A stretch of 33,211 nt of DNA from an uncultured Eubacteriales bacterium (GTDB lineage: Bacteria > Bacillota > Clostridia > Oscillospirales > CAG-272), in the NCBI GenBank assembly GCA_934462825.1, contig CAKSIP010000016.1:1-33211 (forward strand), read 5' to 3'. The notes under the pieces are model-generated. The model was not told the origin of the DNA, did not search any database, and worked only from the letters and a program-made list of their open reading frames with translations. How positions within the stretch are numbered: position 1 is the stretch's first letter; each line of letters begins with the position of its first letter. This document shows, one piece after another, positions 1-7,921 of the stretch. The translations under genes and the position numbers were made by a program.

Positions 1-357
1 TTATTCAGCGTGACCCCCGTAACGTCAACCGTCGGAACGCTTACCGTCACCGTGCAGAACGCGGTTTTGCCGTTGGATGTCGTAACCGTTACGGTTGCAA
101 TTCCCGCCCCCTTTGCGGTCACAACTCCGTTTTCCACGGTGACAACCGAGGAATTGGGAGAATACCATGTCACGCTCAGATCGGTCGCGTTCGCAGGCGT
201 CACCGCCGCAGTCAGCGTGGCGCTTCCGCCAACCGTCAGCGAAAGTTCTGTCTTATTCAGCGTGACCCCCGTAACGTCAACCGTCGGAACGCTTACCGTC
301 ACCGTGCAGAACGCGGTTTTGCCGTTGGAGGTCGTAACCGTTACGGTTGCAGTTCCC
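1..357. repeat. Near-identical 252-bp-period direct repeat inside the BIG2 gene
   Basis: Bases 1-105 recur at 253-357 with essentially one mismatch. The 252-bp period equals 84 codons, one BIG2 domain. Other domains in the gene are more diverged, so these two look recently duplicated. Confidence 0.85.
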
Positions 358-1211
358 TCGCCGACCGCCGTAATCCTTCCGTTCTCCACCGTAGCAACCG
401 ACGGATCGGATGAGCTCCACATCACCGACTTATCCGTTGTATCGTCCGGCACAACCGTTGCGGTCAGCACGCCCGTATTTCCGACCACCAGCGACATGGT
501 TGATCTGTCCAATGTAACGCCCGCCGCGATGACAACCGAATTTCTCACCGTAACGGTACAGGTTGCAGCTTTTCCGTTGGAGGTCGTCGCAATCACCACC
601 GCCGTTCCCGCCTTCTTTGCGGTCACGATTCCGTTTTCAACCGTTGCAACCGCCGTATCCGAGCTTGTCCATGTTACGGTTTTGTCCGTTGCGTCGGCAG
701 GCATAACGGCAGCAGTCAATACCTCCGTATCTCCGACAACCAACGACAGGGCCGGCTTGTCAAGAGAAATGCCCGAAACCGCGACCGTTGAACTCGTTAC
801 GGTGACCGTGCAGATTGCGGTCTTGCCGTTGGAAGTTGTCGCGATAATCACCGCTGTCCCCGCTCCGGCTGCAGTAACCGTCCCGTTGACTGCCACGGCA
901 ACCGCAGGATTGGAAGACGAGTATGTAATGCTTTTATCGGTCGTATTGGATGGCAGTACCGTTGCGACCAACGCCACAGTGTCTCCGACCGTCATCGTGA
1001 CAGCCGCCTGATCGAACGAAACCGTTTCAGCAGCGATCTCGGGCGTCCGCGTTTCCTCCGGCTTGAACGCGGCATCCGTTACCGTTGCCTTTCCCGATGT
1101 TTCGGCAGGCGTATCACTTCCCTTGTTGCAACTTGTCAGAATAACGCCCGAGAGCATGATAAGACACAACAGCATCGCAATTACCCGATTTCCGAATAAA
1201 ACTCTTTTCAT
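1..1211 (-). CDS. BIG2 (bacterial Ig-like) repeat lipoprotein, partial
   Basis: The gene starts at ATG 1211 with AAAGGA about nine bases upstream and runs off the left edge, so only the N-terminal ~403 residues are visible. The start MKRVLFGN leads into a hydrophobic stretch ending in a lipobox (LTSC, Cys about residue 28), which predicts lipid anchoring to the outer face of the membrane. After a ~40-residue Pro/Thr/Glu-rich linker come tandem ~84-residue units with BIG2 hallmarks: VTLDK..LSL.VG, then TWSSSD..VATVENG.VTA, then G.A.VTVTTSNGK...CTVTV. BIG2 domains occur in surface adhesins and cell-wall proteins; an adhesive or spacer role is inferred. The C-terminus, where a functional domain could sit, is missing. 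The plus-strand open frame opposite is a by-product of the repeats. Confidence 0.85.
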   Translation of the reverse strand, partial: MKRVLFGNRVIAMLLCLIMLSGVILTSCNKGSDTPAETSGKATVTDAAFKPEETRTPEIAAETVSFDQAAVTMTVGDTVALVATVLPSNTTDKSITYSSSNPAVAVAVNGTVTAAGAGTAVIIATTSNGKTAICTVTVTSSTVAVSGISLDKPALSLVVGDTEVLTAAVMPADATDKTVTWTSSDTAVATVENGIVTAKKAGTAVVIATTSNGKAATCTVTVRNSVVIAAGVTLDRSTMSLVVGNTGVLTATVVPDDTTDKSVMWSSSDPSVATVENGRITAVGEGTATVTVTTSNGKTAFCTVTVSVPTVDVTGVTLNKTELSLTVGGSATLTAAVTPANATDLSVTWYSPNSSVVTVENGVVTAKGAGIATVTVTTSNGKTAFCTVTVSVPTVDVTGVTLN

Positions 1212-1263
1212 AACGTTTTCCTTTCAATGCGTTGATTTTTACTGTGAAAACGATCTACATTGC

Positions 1264-1292
1264 ATTATATACCATAACTCTATTTATTTCAA
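1264..1292 (-). promoter_or_regulatory. Sigma-A-type promoter of the BIG2 lipoprotein gene
   Basis: On the minus strand TTGAAA (1292-1287) is followed after exactly 17 bases by TATAAT (1269-1264). It lies about 50 bases upstream of ATG 1211. Confidence 0.75.
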
Positions 1293-1405
1293 TAGACAAC
1301 AGATCAAAAAGTATTTTTTTATAATCAAATGATCCAAATTGTATAGGGAATAGGAATGCCCGCCGGTGATATATTTTCTAAATCCGTAATCAACACCCGC
1401 ACCAC

Positions 1406-1443
1406 AAAAAAGCCTTGAAAACACTGAGTTTTCAAGGCTTTTT
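1406..1443. terminator. Bidirectional terminator-like hairpin
   Basis: GCCTTGAAAAC (1412-1422) pairs perfectly with GTTTTCAAGGC (1428-1438) around a five-base loop. The stem is flanked by an A-run on the left and a T-run on the right, so it could terminate in either direction. No recognisable gene ends at it. Apart from this hairpin, the one at 1458-1495 and the MarR promoter, I see nothing in 1293-1808. Confidence 0.6.
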
Positions 1444-1457
1444 GGTCTACAGTCTGA

Positions 1458-1495
1458 GCAAAAACCTCGAAGTTTCATAACTTCAAGGTTTTTGC
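1458..1495. terminator. Second terminator-like hairpin
   Basis: GCAAAAACCT pairs with AGGTTTTTGC, then after one C/A mismatch GAAGTT pairs with AACTTC around a TCAT loop. It sits 15 bases after the first hairpin and shares the TCAAGG-T-run flavour of its right arm. Which transcript it would stop is unclear. Confidence 0.45.
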
Positions 1496-1709
1496 CGCTT
1501 ACAGGTGTTCCATTAAATTAATTGATTTTTTATAATCCCTAATGTGGACACGCTTTCCCCGTTCTTTTTGGCATTTCCTTCCCACCCTGCCGAGCAGCAA
1601 CCGTTTACCGTACCCTTTTCATCTTTATGCTTGCGTATATTTTTAACATTTCACCGTGCCGGATCACCGGTACCGATTCCAACATCCGCAAATTTTTTTG
1701 AATTTGCTA

Positions 1710-1737
1710 TTGACATTTTTCTGCTTCGCAGTATAAT
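1710..1737 (+). promoter_or_regulatory. Promoter of the MarR-ABC operon
   Basis: TTGACA (1710-1715) and TATAAT (1732-1737) are separated by 16 bases. Transcription would start near 1745, just inside the palindrome at 1749-1762, leaving a ~65-base leader to the MarR start. Confidence 0.75.
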
Positions 1738-1748
1738 TGAGGCATATA

Positions 1749-1762
1749 GTTGTACATACAAC
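1749..1762. promoter_or_regulatory. Probable MarR operator palindrome
   Basis: GTTGTA-CA-TACAAC is a perfect 6-bp-arm inverted repeat immediately downstream of the -10 box. A further TACAAC half-site lies at about 1771-1776. MarR dimers typically bind such 14-18 bp palindromes overlapping their own promoter, so autorepression is the simplest inference. Confidence 0.6.
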
Positions 1763-1808
1763 GATGTAGATACAACCAAATTCAAAAGCAATAGAAAGAG
1801 GAACCGTA

Positions 1809-2267
1809 ATGGATATCACCGAACGAAAAATTACCAAAATTGCGCGGGAAGCCGAAAAGCTGGTACTGCTCTCCCTGCGCGACGGCGGGGTCGGAACGGC
1901 AGAAATTGACCTGATTCATGCCCTGCGCCATCATCCGGGCTGTACACAGGCACAGCTTGCAGAACTTCTGCACACCGACAAGGCAGCCATCGCGCGAAGA
2001 ACGGCAAATCTGGAAAACAAAGGATATCTATTGCGCCGGGAAAGCCCGAAAGACAGGCGCAGTAAGCTGTTGTTTCCCACCGAAAAAGCAGAAAAGCTGA
2101 AATTCTCCAAAGCCGGCATCGAAGCTTCCTTTTATGAATACCTTATCTCCTCTCTGTCGGCAGAGGAAGCCGAAACCTTTACAGGACTTCTTGGCCGCCT
2201 GTATACCCTCTCCAAAACCGAAAGCCGCGCCGGATTTCCGCACTTCAAAGGAGGCGTGCAAGAGTGA
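1809..2267 (+). CDS. MarR-family transcriptional regulator
   Basis: This 152-residue protein has the normal MarR length. A central winged helix is visible: TQAQLAELLHTDKAAIARR as the helix-turn-helix (about residues 55-75), followed by a charged wing with RRESPKDRRSK (about 82-94). Alpha-helical flanks would form the dimer interface. The start has AGAGG upstream and lies ~47 bases after the palindrome at 1749-1762. Its stop overlaps the next gene's GTG start, so it is probably co-translated with the ABC exporter it likely controls. MarR proteins usually release DNA on binding a small ligand; the ligand here is unknown. Confidence 0.9.
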   Translation: MDITERKITKIAREAEKLVLLSLRDGGVGTAEIDLIHALRHHPGCTQAQLAELLHTDKAAIARRTANLENKGYLLRRESPKDRRSKLLFPTEKAEKLKFSKAGIEASFYEYLISSLSAEEAETFTGLLGRLYTLSKTESRAGFPHFKGGVQE

Positions 2268-4018
2268 AATCGCATCGGAAAGTCGCAAAACCGTTTTCGC
2301 CGGACAAAATCCGCTCCTATTTTCGGGCAGAACGGCTGTCGCTGACCTTCGTCACCCTTTCCGGGCTGTTTTATAATGTAGGGCTTCTTGCGGCGCCATG
2401 GTTTGAAGGGCGTCTTGCCCAGTGTCTTGCCGATATTCTCGGCGGCAGTGAAACTGCCGGGAGGATGGCTTTTCTGGTACTTGCTTACCTTGCCGTCACA
2501 CTGGCGGTACAGGCGGCAAGATTTATCAAGCGCTTTTATGTCCGCCGCTTTGCCAACCATATCAACCGGAGAATGAAAGGTGTTTTATATGCCAATCTGC
2601 TGCGTCAGAGCCGGGCAGCGCTTGAACAGGAAGGTGCCGGTGAACTGATGACAAAAGCCATTTCCGACGTGGACGACTGCGTGGAAGGAATGCGAAAATT
2701 CACCACCGAGGTTTTTGATACCGGCGTGGCATTGCTCGGATACGCCGTGATGCTCTTCGTATATGATTGGCGGCTGGCACTGTTGAGCCTGTTGTTTACC
2801 CCGATCTCGTATTCTTGCGCGGCACGGATGAAGCAACCGATCCAGCGTGCAGAAGCAACCTATAAAAAAGCGGCGGGAGCACTGAACACCGCCACGCTGG
2901 ACCGTGCAAAGAATGCCGTGACCTATCGGATTTACGGTTGCGAGAACGCCAGAACCGCACGGTATGAAGACGCATTGGATCGCTACGAAAGAACCGCCGT
3001 AAAGAACAATGTCTGGCAGTCAGCACTCCCTCCGCTCTATCTTGCGGCATCGGAAGCGGGCGTGCTGTTCATTCTGTGGTTCGGAGGGGCAAACGTACTC
3101 GGAAACGGATGGAGCGCATGGGATATTGCGACGTTTACCACTTTTCTTTCCTGCTTCACAAAGCTGACGGTCAAATCCTCCAAGGCCGCAAAGCTGTTCA
3201 ATTCCGTACAGAAAGCCGGGGTTTCGTGGCGGCGGATCCGGCCGTTGATGAAATCTCCGGAAGTGCTTTCCCCTTTGGAAATCCCGGCGCCCGCCGATAT
3301 TATCATAGACCGTCTTTCCTTTGCCTACGGGGAGAAGCCTGTCTTTTCGGGTCTTTCGCTGACTGCACATCCCGGTGACATCATCGGTGTGACAGGAGCC
3401 GTTGCCTGCGGAAAATCCACATTCGGACGTGTGTTTCTGTGTGAGGCACCCTACAGGGGGTCTGTCCGATTCGGCGGCAAAGAGCTTTCGGAGCTGTCTT
3501 CGCGGGAAATTGCCGGAGTGATCGGATATCTCGGTCACGATCCGGAGCTCAGTGCCGATACCCTGAAAAACAACGTTCTCTGCGGAGACAATGAAAATCC
3601 GATGCCCTATCTTGCCGCCACGGCACTGAAGGAAGAGGCGCTCGCCATGGAAAACGGGATCGAAACGGTCATCGGAAACAGTGGTGTCCGCCTGTCCGGC
3701 GGACAGGCACAGCGGCTGGCGTTGGCAAGAACACTCGCACATCCCCGCCCCGTTCTGATTCTGGACGATCCGTTCTCCGCGCTGGACCGGAAAACGGAGG
3801 ATACGGTTTTCGCAAATCTTCAAAAGGCTGCAAAGGAAAAAGTCGTTTTCCTGATCTCACACCGATTATACCATTTTCCGCAGATGCGGAAGATCATTTT
3901 CATGGAAGGCGGACAAACAACCGTCGGAACCCATGAGGAGCTGATGGCATCCGTTCCGGAATACCGTCGGCTGTATGAAAGCCAGACAGGAGGAACGCCA
4001 CATGAAACACAAAAATAA
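2264..4018 (+). CDS. ABC exporter half-transporter, subunit 1 (degenerate ATP site)
   Basis: 584 residues: an N-terminal six-helix type IV exporter membrane domain (about 25-325) and a C-terminal nucleotide-binding domain. The Walker A is GAVACGKST (378-386), with Ala at the usual fourth-position Gly. The Q-loop position has His (about 425) in GHDP. The signature is a perfect LSGGQ (477-481). Walker B ends DDPFSALD, so Asp502 replaces the catalytic Glu. The H-loop ISHR (H533) is present. This pattern is typical of the non-catalytic subunit of heterodimeric exporters such as BmrC/BmrD or TM287/288. It starts at GTG 2264, overlapping the MarR stop, with AAAGGAGG at 2247-2254. The next subunit starts inside its 3' end. 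The substrate cannot be read from sequence; drug, peptide or lipid export is possible. Confidence 0.88.
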   Translation: MKSHRKVAKPFSPDKIRSYFRAERLSLTFVTLSGLFYNVGLLAAPWFEGRLAQCLADILGGSETAGRMAFLVLAYLAVTLAVQAARFIKRFYVRRFANHINRRMKGVLYANLLRQSRAALEQEGAGELMTKAISDVDDCVEGMRKFTTEVFDTGVALLGYAVMLFVYDWRLALLSLLFTPISYSCAARMKQPIQRAEATYKKAAGALNTATLDRAKNAVTYRIYGCENARTARYEDALDRYERTAVKNNVWQSALPPLYLAASEAGVLFILWFGGANVLGNGWSAWDIATFTTFLSCFTKLTVKSSKAAKLFNSVQKAGVSWRRIRPLMKSPEVLSPLEIPAPADIIIDRLSFAYGEKPVFSGLSLTAHPGDIIGVTGAVACGKSTFGRVFLCEAPYRGSVRFGGKELSELSSREIAGVIGYLGHDPELSADTLKNNVLCGDNENPMPYLAATALKEEALAMENGIETVIGNSGVRLSGGQAQRLALARTLAHPRPVLILDDPFSALDRKTEDTVFANLQKAAKEKVVFLISHRLYHFPQMRKIIFMEGGQTTVGTHEELMASVPEYRRLYESQTGGTPHETQK

Positions 4019-5654
4019 ACCGGGTGTTTTTGCCGCGATCCGGGCGGCGGAACGGTCGCACCGCATACTTACCGCTGCTACCGTTCTGTGTGTGGCGGCA
4101 TCGGTCGGCGCATCCCTTGTCCCACCGCTTCTTCTTGCCCGCGTCATCGACCGTCTGACCGCCGGGCTACCGCTACTCTTTTCCGCGGTACTGATCTACT
4201 TCGGCAGCCTTGTACTTGAAGGCGTGCTTTCTTCGGCACAGGAGACCCTGCTCATTCTGTTCGGTCAGAAAATGACCCATGCACTGCGTTCCGAAATGTC
4301 GGAAAAACTCACACGCCTGCCCGCCGACACACTGGTTTCCCAAAATCCCGGTGAAGTTGCCGCACGTTTTTCGGGCGATGTGGACACCGTGGAGGCGCTG
4401 TTTACCTCCGGCATCATCAGCATGGTGGCGGATGCCTGCCGGATTCTCTCCATTCTGGCGGTCATCGCGGTGAAAAACACGGGGCTGGCACTGATTTTAT
4501 TGCTGGTTCTTCCGCTGTTCGCCGTTTTCACACGACATGTGCAAAAGAAGATGCTCTCGGCTCAGCTGGAGAACCGCCGCGCCGTCGCCGCCGTTTCCGG
4601 GCAGGTACCGGAAACCCTGCACAACATCCGCACCATTCATGCACTCGGACTGGAGAATTATATGGAGCTCCGCTATGACCGACGCATCGGGGAAAGCTAC
4701 GCCGCAGTTGAAAAAACAAACTTCTATGACGCCGTCTATTCCCCCGTGGTATTTCTTCTCAACGCCGCAGTGGTCGGTATCGTCATGGTGCTTTCCGCAT
4801 CCGGAAAGGCAGAAATTCTTGCGCTTTTCGGAATGTCGGTCGGCACATCGGTTGCCGTCATCAACTACATCTCCCGCATCTTCTCCCCAATCGAAAGCCT
4901 TGGCATGGAGATACAGACCATCCAATCCGCAATGGCAGGTGTCCACCGGATTGATGCATTTCTCAATCAGCCGGAACGCAGAATCCCGGAGGAACGGAAA
5001 AATGCTGCACACGGAGAGATTGTATTTTCCCATGTCACCTTCGGATACGGAGAGCGCCCGGTTCTGTGCGATTTTTCGATGACCGTCAAAGAAGGAGAAC
5101 AGCTGACACTGATTGGCAGAACCGGTGCCGGAAAAAGCACAGTATTCCGCCTTTTACTCGGGCTTTACCAGCCGGAAAGCGGCACCGTCACCATCGGCGG
5201 AATTCCCGTTTCCGAAATGACGGATCGGGAACGCCGCGCCTGCATCGGTTGTGTGGAACAGCATTTTTCCCGCATACCGGGAACCGTACTGGAACAGATT
5301 ACATTGGGAGATCCGGGCATCACTGCGGAAATGGCAAAAACCGCGGCGGCACTTGCCGGCATCGATACCGCCATCAACACACTTCCGAAGGGCTATGACA
5401 CCGTGTGTACGGACGGAATCTTTTCACAGGGGGAGTGGCAACTTCTCTCCATTGCCCGCGCCACCGCGGCAAATCCCGCCGTACTGCTTCTGGATGAAAT
5501 CACTGCCAATCTGGATGCCGAGACCGAATCGCGCGTTCTGAACGCATTGCACCGTGCCTCCGAGGGACGCACCGTCCTGTCGGTTTCCCACCGCATCTAT
5601 GAAAACCCCGGTGGCAGAACAGTGGAAATCAAAGCGCACGAGGCATCGATTTAA
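4002..5654 (+). CDS. ABC exporter half-transporter, subunit 2 (catalytic Glu present)
   Basis: I use ATG 4002 (AGGAGG eight bases upstream, MKHKNKPG...), giving 550 residues and a 17-base overlap with subunit 1. It has six membrane helices (about 20-310) and an ATPase domain: Walker A GRTGAGKST (372-380), Q-loop Gln420, Walker B LLLDEI with Glu499, H-loop His530. The signature is degenerate, FSQGEWQ (474-480) in place of LSGGQ. This complements subunit 1: in a heterodimer its intact Walker A/B would face subunit 1's intact LSGGQ (consensus site), while its broken signature would face subunit 1's Asp502 site (degenerate site). A functional heterodimer is therefore strongly suggested. Confidence 0.88.
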   Translation: MKHKNKPGVFAAIRAAERSHRILTAATVLCVAASVGASLVPPLLLARVIDRLTAGLPLLFSAVLIYFGSLVLEGVLSSAQETLLILFGQKMTHALRSEMSEKLTRLPADTLVSQNPGEVAARFSGDVDTVEALFTSGIISMVADACRILSILAVIAVKNTGLALILLLVLPLFAVFTRHVQKKMLSAQLENRRAVAAVSGQVPETLHNIRTIHALGLENYMELRYDRRIGESYAAVEKTNFYDAVYSPVVFLLNAAVVGIVMVLSASGKAEILALFGMSVGTSVAVINYISRIFSPIESLGMEIQTIQSAMAGVHRIDAFLNQPERRIPEERKNAAHGEIVFSHVTFGYGERPVLCDFSMTVKEGEQLTLIGRTGAGKSTVFRLLLGLYQPESGTVTIGGIPVSEMTDRERRACIGCVEQHFSRIPGTVLEQITLGDPGITAEMAKTAAALAGIDTAINTLPKGYDTVCTDGIFSQGEWQLLSIARATAANPAVLLLDEITANLDAETESRVLNALHRASEGRTVLSVSHRIYENPGGRTVEIKAHEASI

Positions 5655-5709
5655 AATCTGTTTAGTGCGGTATGCTATACTGCAGGCAACAAAAAGGAGG
5701 TTCTTCTGC

Positions 5710-6174
5710 ATGCGTATCACCGAAAATCTGAAATCCCGATTGTATCACCTTTCCATACGGAAACGGCTGACCTATTCCAATGTGCTGATGTTCCTGGTCC
5801 CCGTTTCCGTCACCGTTTTTACAACCGTTTTCGTTATCGTCATTGCGGCGCTGATCTTCAAGCACGTTTGCCTGCCGCGCATGAATCTGACCCCCGACGA
5901 ACTTCATGAAACGGGGGAGCAGTATAAAAAAGACCTGAAATTTTTTCTGATTCCGGTTGCCGTCCTGCTTTGCGGAATGCTCGTCATGCTCCTTCTCTCC
6001 ATCGTCTTTACCAACTGCTTCCTGCCCCGCTTCATGTTCCGCCGAGTGGAGGAACCGCTCCCCGCCCTGGGCTGCTCCACGCTCCATATCGGCACGCCCC
6101 TTGCCGGAACCGCAATCGTGATGCTCTTTGCAATCGAAAAAAGAATTGCCGAAAACCGGAGGAAGCAGGCATGA
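5710..6174 (+). CDS. Two-segment membrane protein resembling a truncated sensor histidine kinase
   Basis: 154 residues from ATG 5710, preceded by AAAGGAGG. It has IRKRLTYSN before a first membrane helix (about 25-50), a ~40-residue outer loop, and a second helix (about 75-100) followed by FMFRRVEEPLPAL. That architecture resembles the input half of Clostridia sensor kinases: short N-terminus, TM, loop, TM, start of a HAMP-like linker. No kinase His box or ATPase domain follows; the protein ends in a charged tail 35 residues later. Its stop overlaps the next gene's ATG (ATGA), so it is translated as part of the operon. It may be a decayed kinase or a small membrane accessory protein; kinship with kinases is my inference from the pattern. 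Confidence 0.55.
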   Translation: MRITENLKSRLYHLSIRKRLTYSNVLMFLVPVSVTVFTTVFVIVIAALIFKHVCLPRMNLTPDELHETGEQYKKDLKFFLIPVAVLLCGMLVMLLLSIVFTNCFLPRFMFRRVEEPLPALGCSTLHIGTPLAGTAIVMLFAIEKRIAENRRKQA

Positions 6175-6716
6175 CGGAATGGATCACGAGCATTGATTTT
6201 TCGGTTCTGTATTGGATACAGAACACCCTGCGGTGCGGATTTCTGGACTTTCTTGTGCCCAAAATCACCTTTCTCGGAAACGCGGGAATGATCTGGCTGA
6301 TCATTGCCGGATGCCTGCTTTTCACCAAAAAATACCGGCGAACCGGCATCCTTCTGCTTGCCGGACTTGCCGTCGGACTGCTGGCCGGAAATGTCCTTCT
6401 GAAAAACCTGATCGGACGCCCGCGCCCCTGCTGGATCGACCCCGCAGTACAGCTGCTGGTTTCCGTACCGAAGGATTACTCCTTTCCTTCCGGTCATACC
6501 CTCTCTTCTGTCATTGCCGCCACCGTTCTGACCTTTTCCGACCGTCGCTTCGGCTACGCAGCCGTTCCGTTGGCAGCGCTCATTGCCCTGTCCCGCCTGT
6601 ACCTCTTCGTCCACTTCCCGACCGATGTACTGTTTGCCGCCGCCCTCGGGTTTCTCATCGGAGCCGCTGTATGGAAAGGCGGAAACCGCCTGCTCAACCT
6701 GACCGGGAAAATATAA
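6171..6716 (+). CDS. PAP2-family membrane phosphatase
   Basis: 181 residues from ATG 6171, translationally coupled to the upstream gene (ATGA) with GGAGG upstream. All three PAP2 phosphatase motifs are intact: KX6RP (KNLIGRPRP), PSGH (in SFPSGHTLSS), and SRX5HX3D (SRLYLFVHFPTD). About five or six hydrophobic helices surround them. Members dephosphorylate lipid phosphates such as undecaprenyl pyrophosphate or phosphatidylglycerol phosphate, at the outer face of the membrane. Linkage with an ABC exporter and MarR regulator would fit an envelope-stress or antimicrobial-resistance operon, which is inferred. A hairpin terminator follows directly. Confidence 0.9.
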   Translation: MTEWITSIDFSVLYWIQNTLRCGFLDFLVPKITFLGNAGMIWLIIAGCLLFTKKYRRTGILLLAGLAVGLLAGNVLLKNLIGRPRPCWIDPAVQLLVSVPKDYSFPSGHTLSSVIAATVLTFSDRRFGYAAVPLAALIALSRLYLFVHFPTDVLFAAALGFLIGAAVWKGGNRLLNLTGKI

Positions 6717-6722
6717 CAAAAC

Positions 6723-6758
6723 GCTCCGCCATGCGAACCGATGTTCACACGGCGGAGC
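6723..6758. terminator. Bidirectional terminator between convergent genes
   Basis: GCTCCGCC (6723-6730) pairs with GGCGGAGC (6751-6758). Inside, TGCGAAC pairs with GTTCACA with one mismatch around a CGAT loop, giving a 36-base hairpin. T-rich stretches follow on both strands. It separates the PAP2 gene from the convergent patatin gene. Confidence 0.75.
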
Positions 6759-6776
6759 TTTCGCCTCTCTCAGACC

Positions 6777-7637
6777 TCAGACATTTTCCGAACCGGCAAG
6801 GAACCGTTGCAGTTCTGCCAGCCTTTCCTCTGCAGTCGCTCTTCCGATCTCATAGGCAAGACGCAGCTTTTCCGGATTCTTTTCCACCCGGTCGACCGGA
6901 AGCGCCTCCGGCGGACGGATTACAAACAACGTCCCTGCCGCCTCCCGCGCGCGGACAAGCTCCAGCTCCCTGTTGTACATCAGATGCCGCCCGGCAATGG
7001 TCTTTACCAGCTGCGGGTACTTCCGATACCGGCAGCGAATCAGCGGAAGCAATCGATTTTCCCGCTTGCGGTAACCCTCCGGCTGCGTCAGAACCGCAAC
7101 ATTCCTGTCATATCCGCTGCGCTCAAAAAATTCCACCGGAATGGAGTCCGCAATTCCGCCGTCCAACAGCTTCTGCCCGTCGATCTCCACAATGCGGGAA
7201 ACCAGCGGCATGGAAGCGGATGCCCGGATCCAGTCAAACCCGTGATCCTCCCATCCCGTATATTCATGATAGACCGCTTCCCCCGTCTCCACATCCGTGC
7301 AAACCACAAAAAACGCCGCCGGATTCTTTTGGTATATCGCAAAATCAAACGGATCCAATTGCAGAGGAACCTCACTGTAGCAGAATCTCGTGTTGTAAAT
7401 ATTCCCGGTTCGCAGAAGCGATCCGACTCCGCAATAGCGCCTGTCCCGGCAAAACCGCGTATTGTAACGTAAGACCCGACCGACCTGACCGGACTTGTAA
7501 TTGCATCCGAATGCGGCTCCTGCGGAAACACCGACAATCCCGTCAAAGACGATCCCATTCTCCATCAGTACATCCATAACTCCGGCAGAAAACAGACCAC
7601 GCATCGCTCCGCCTTCCAGAATCAAACCTTTTTTCAT
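6777..7637 (-). CDS. Patatin-like phospholipase family protein
   Basis: 286 residues from ATG 7637 (AGGAG upstream); the longer frame lacks a good start. The family signature is complete: oxyanion-hole GGAMRG (9-14), nucleophile elbow GVSAG with Ser38, and the dyad Asp159 in DGG (159-161). The opening MKKGLILEGGAMRGLF and overall length match the bacterial patatin subgroup that includes YjjU-type proteins. These are predicted Ser-Asp acyl hydrolases acting on phospholipids or other lipids; the actual substrate is unknown. No signal peptide is seen, so it is probably cytoplasmic. It is transcribed alone, towards the PAP2 operon. Confidence 0.92.
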   Translation of the reverse strand: MKKGLILEGGAMRGLFSAGVMDVLMENGIVFDGIVGVSAGAAFGCNYKSGQVGRVLRYNTRFCRDRRYCGVGSLLRTGNIYNTRFCYSEVPLQLDPFDFAIYQKNPAAFFVVCTDVETGEAVYHEYTGWEDHGFDWIRASASMPLVSRIVEIDGQKLLDGGIADSIPVEFFERSGYDRNVAVLTQPEGYRKRENRLLPLIRCRYRKYPQLVKTIAGRHLMYNRELELVRAREAAGTLFVIRPPEALPVDRVEKNPEKLRLAYEIGRATAEERLAELQRFLAGSENV

Positions 7638-7701
7638 TTTCGTCTCCTCTTCAAACGCCCCTCTTTTCCGGCTCCGCCCCGGAAAATCATTTATCCTAAT
7701 C

Positions 7702-7730
7702 AGTATAGCATGTTCCCCGTCATTTTGCAA
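7702..7730 (-). promoter_or_regulatory. Promoter of the patatin gene
   Basis: On the minus strand TTGCAA (7730-7725), a 17-base spacer, then TATACT (7707-7702), about 65 bases upstream of ATG 7637. Confidence 0.7.
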
Positions 7731-7881
7731 TGAAAAATCCCGCAAAAAAACCGAATCAAGGCAGAGCCAAGCAAAACATAGAAAATTTCATTTTCAAACT
7801 GCTGGTATTCTCTTTGCAAATCTTCCGATCAATATTCCAATCCGATATCCTTCAAAAATCATAAATATTTTGAAAAAACTA

Positions 7882-7910
7882 TTGACAATGCAAAAAAAAT
7901 ATGATATACT
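7882..7910 (+). promoter_or_regulatory. Promoter of the tRNA pair
   Basis: TTGACA (7882-7887), a 17-base AT-rich spacer, TATACT (7905-7910), ending 11 bases before the first tRNA. Confidence 0.8.
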
Positions 7911-7921
7911 ATTCAAGCGTT

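Noticed and set aside
10..1011. Long plus-strand open frame rich in Val/Thr opposite the BIG2 gene
   Set aside because: It is a shadow of the repeats. The minus strand has a lipoprotein signal, ribosome binding site, promoter and BIG2 domains; the plus frame has none of these.
1544..1909. Plus-strand 121-codon frame before MarR
   Set aside because: It lacks a ribosome binding site, spans the promoter and operator, and overlaps the MarR start out of frame.
6212..7579. Plus-strand 455-codon Pro/Arg/Ser-rich frame
   Set aside because: It crosses two confident genes and a terminator in the wrong frame; composition is typical of an antisense shadow.
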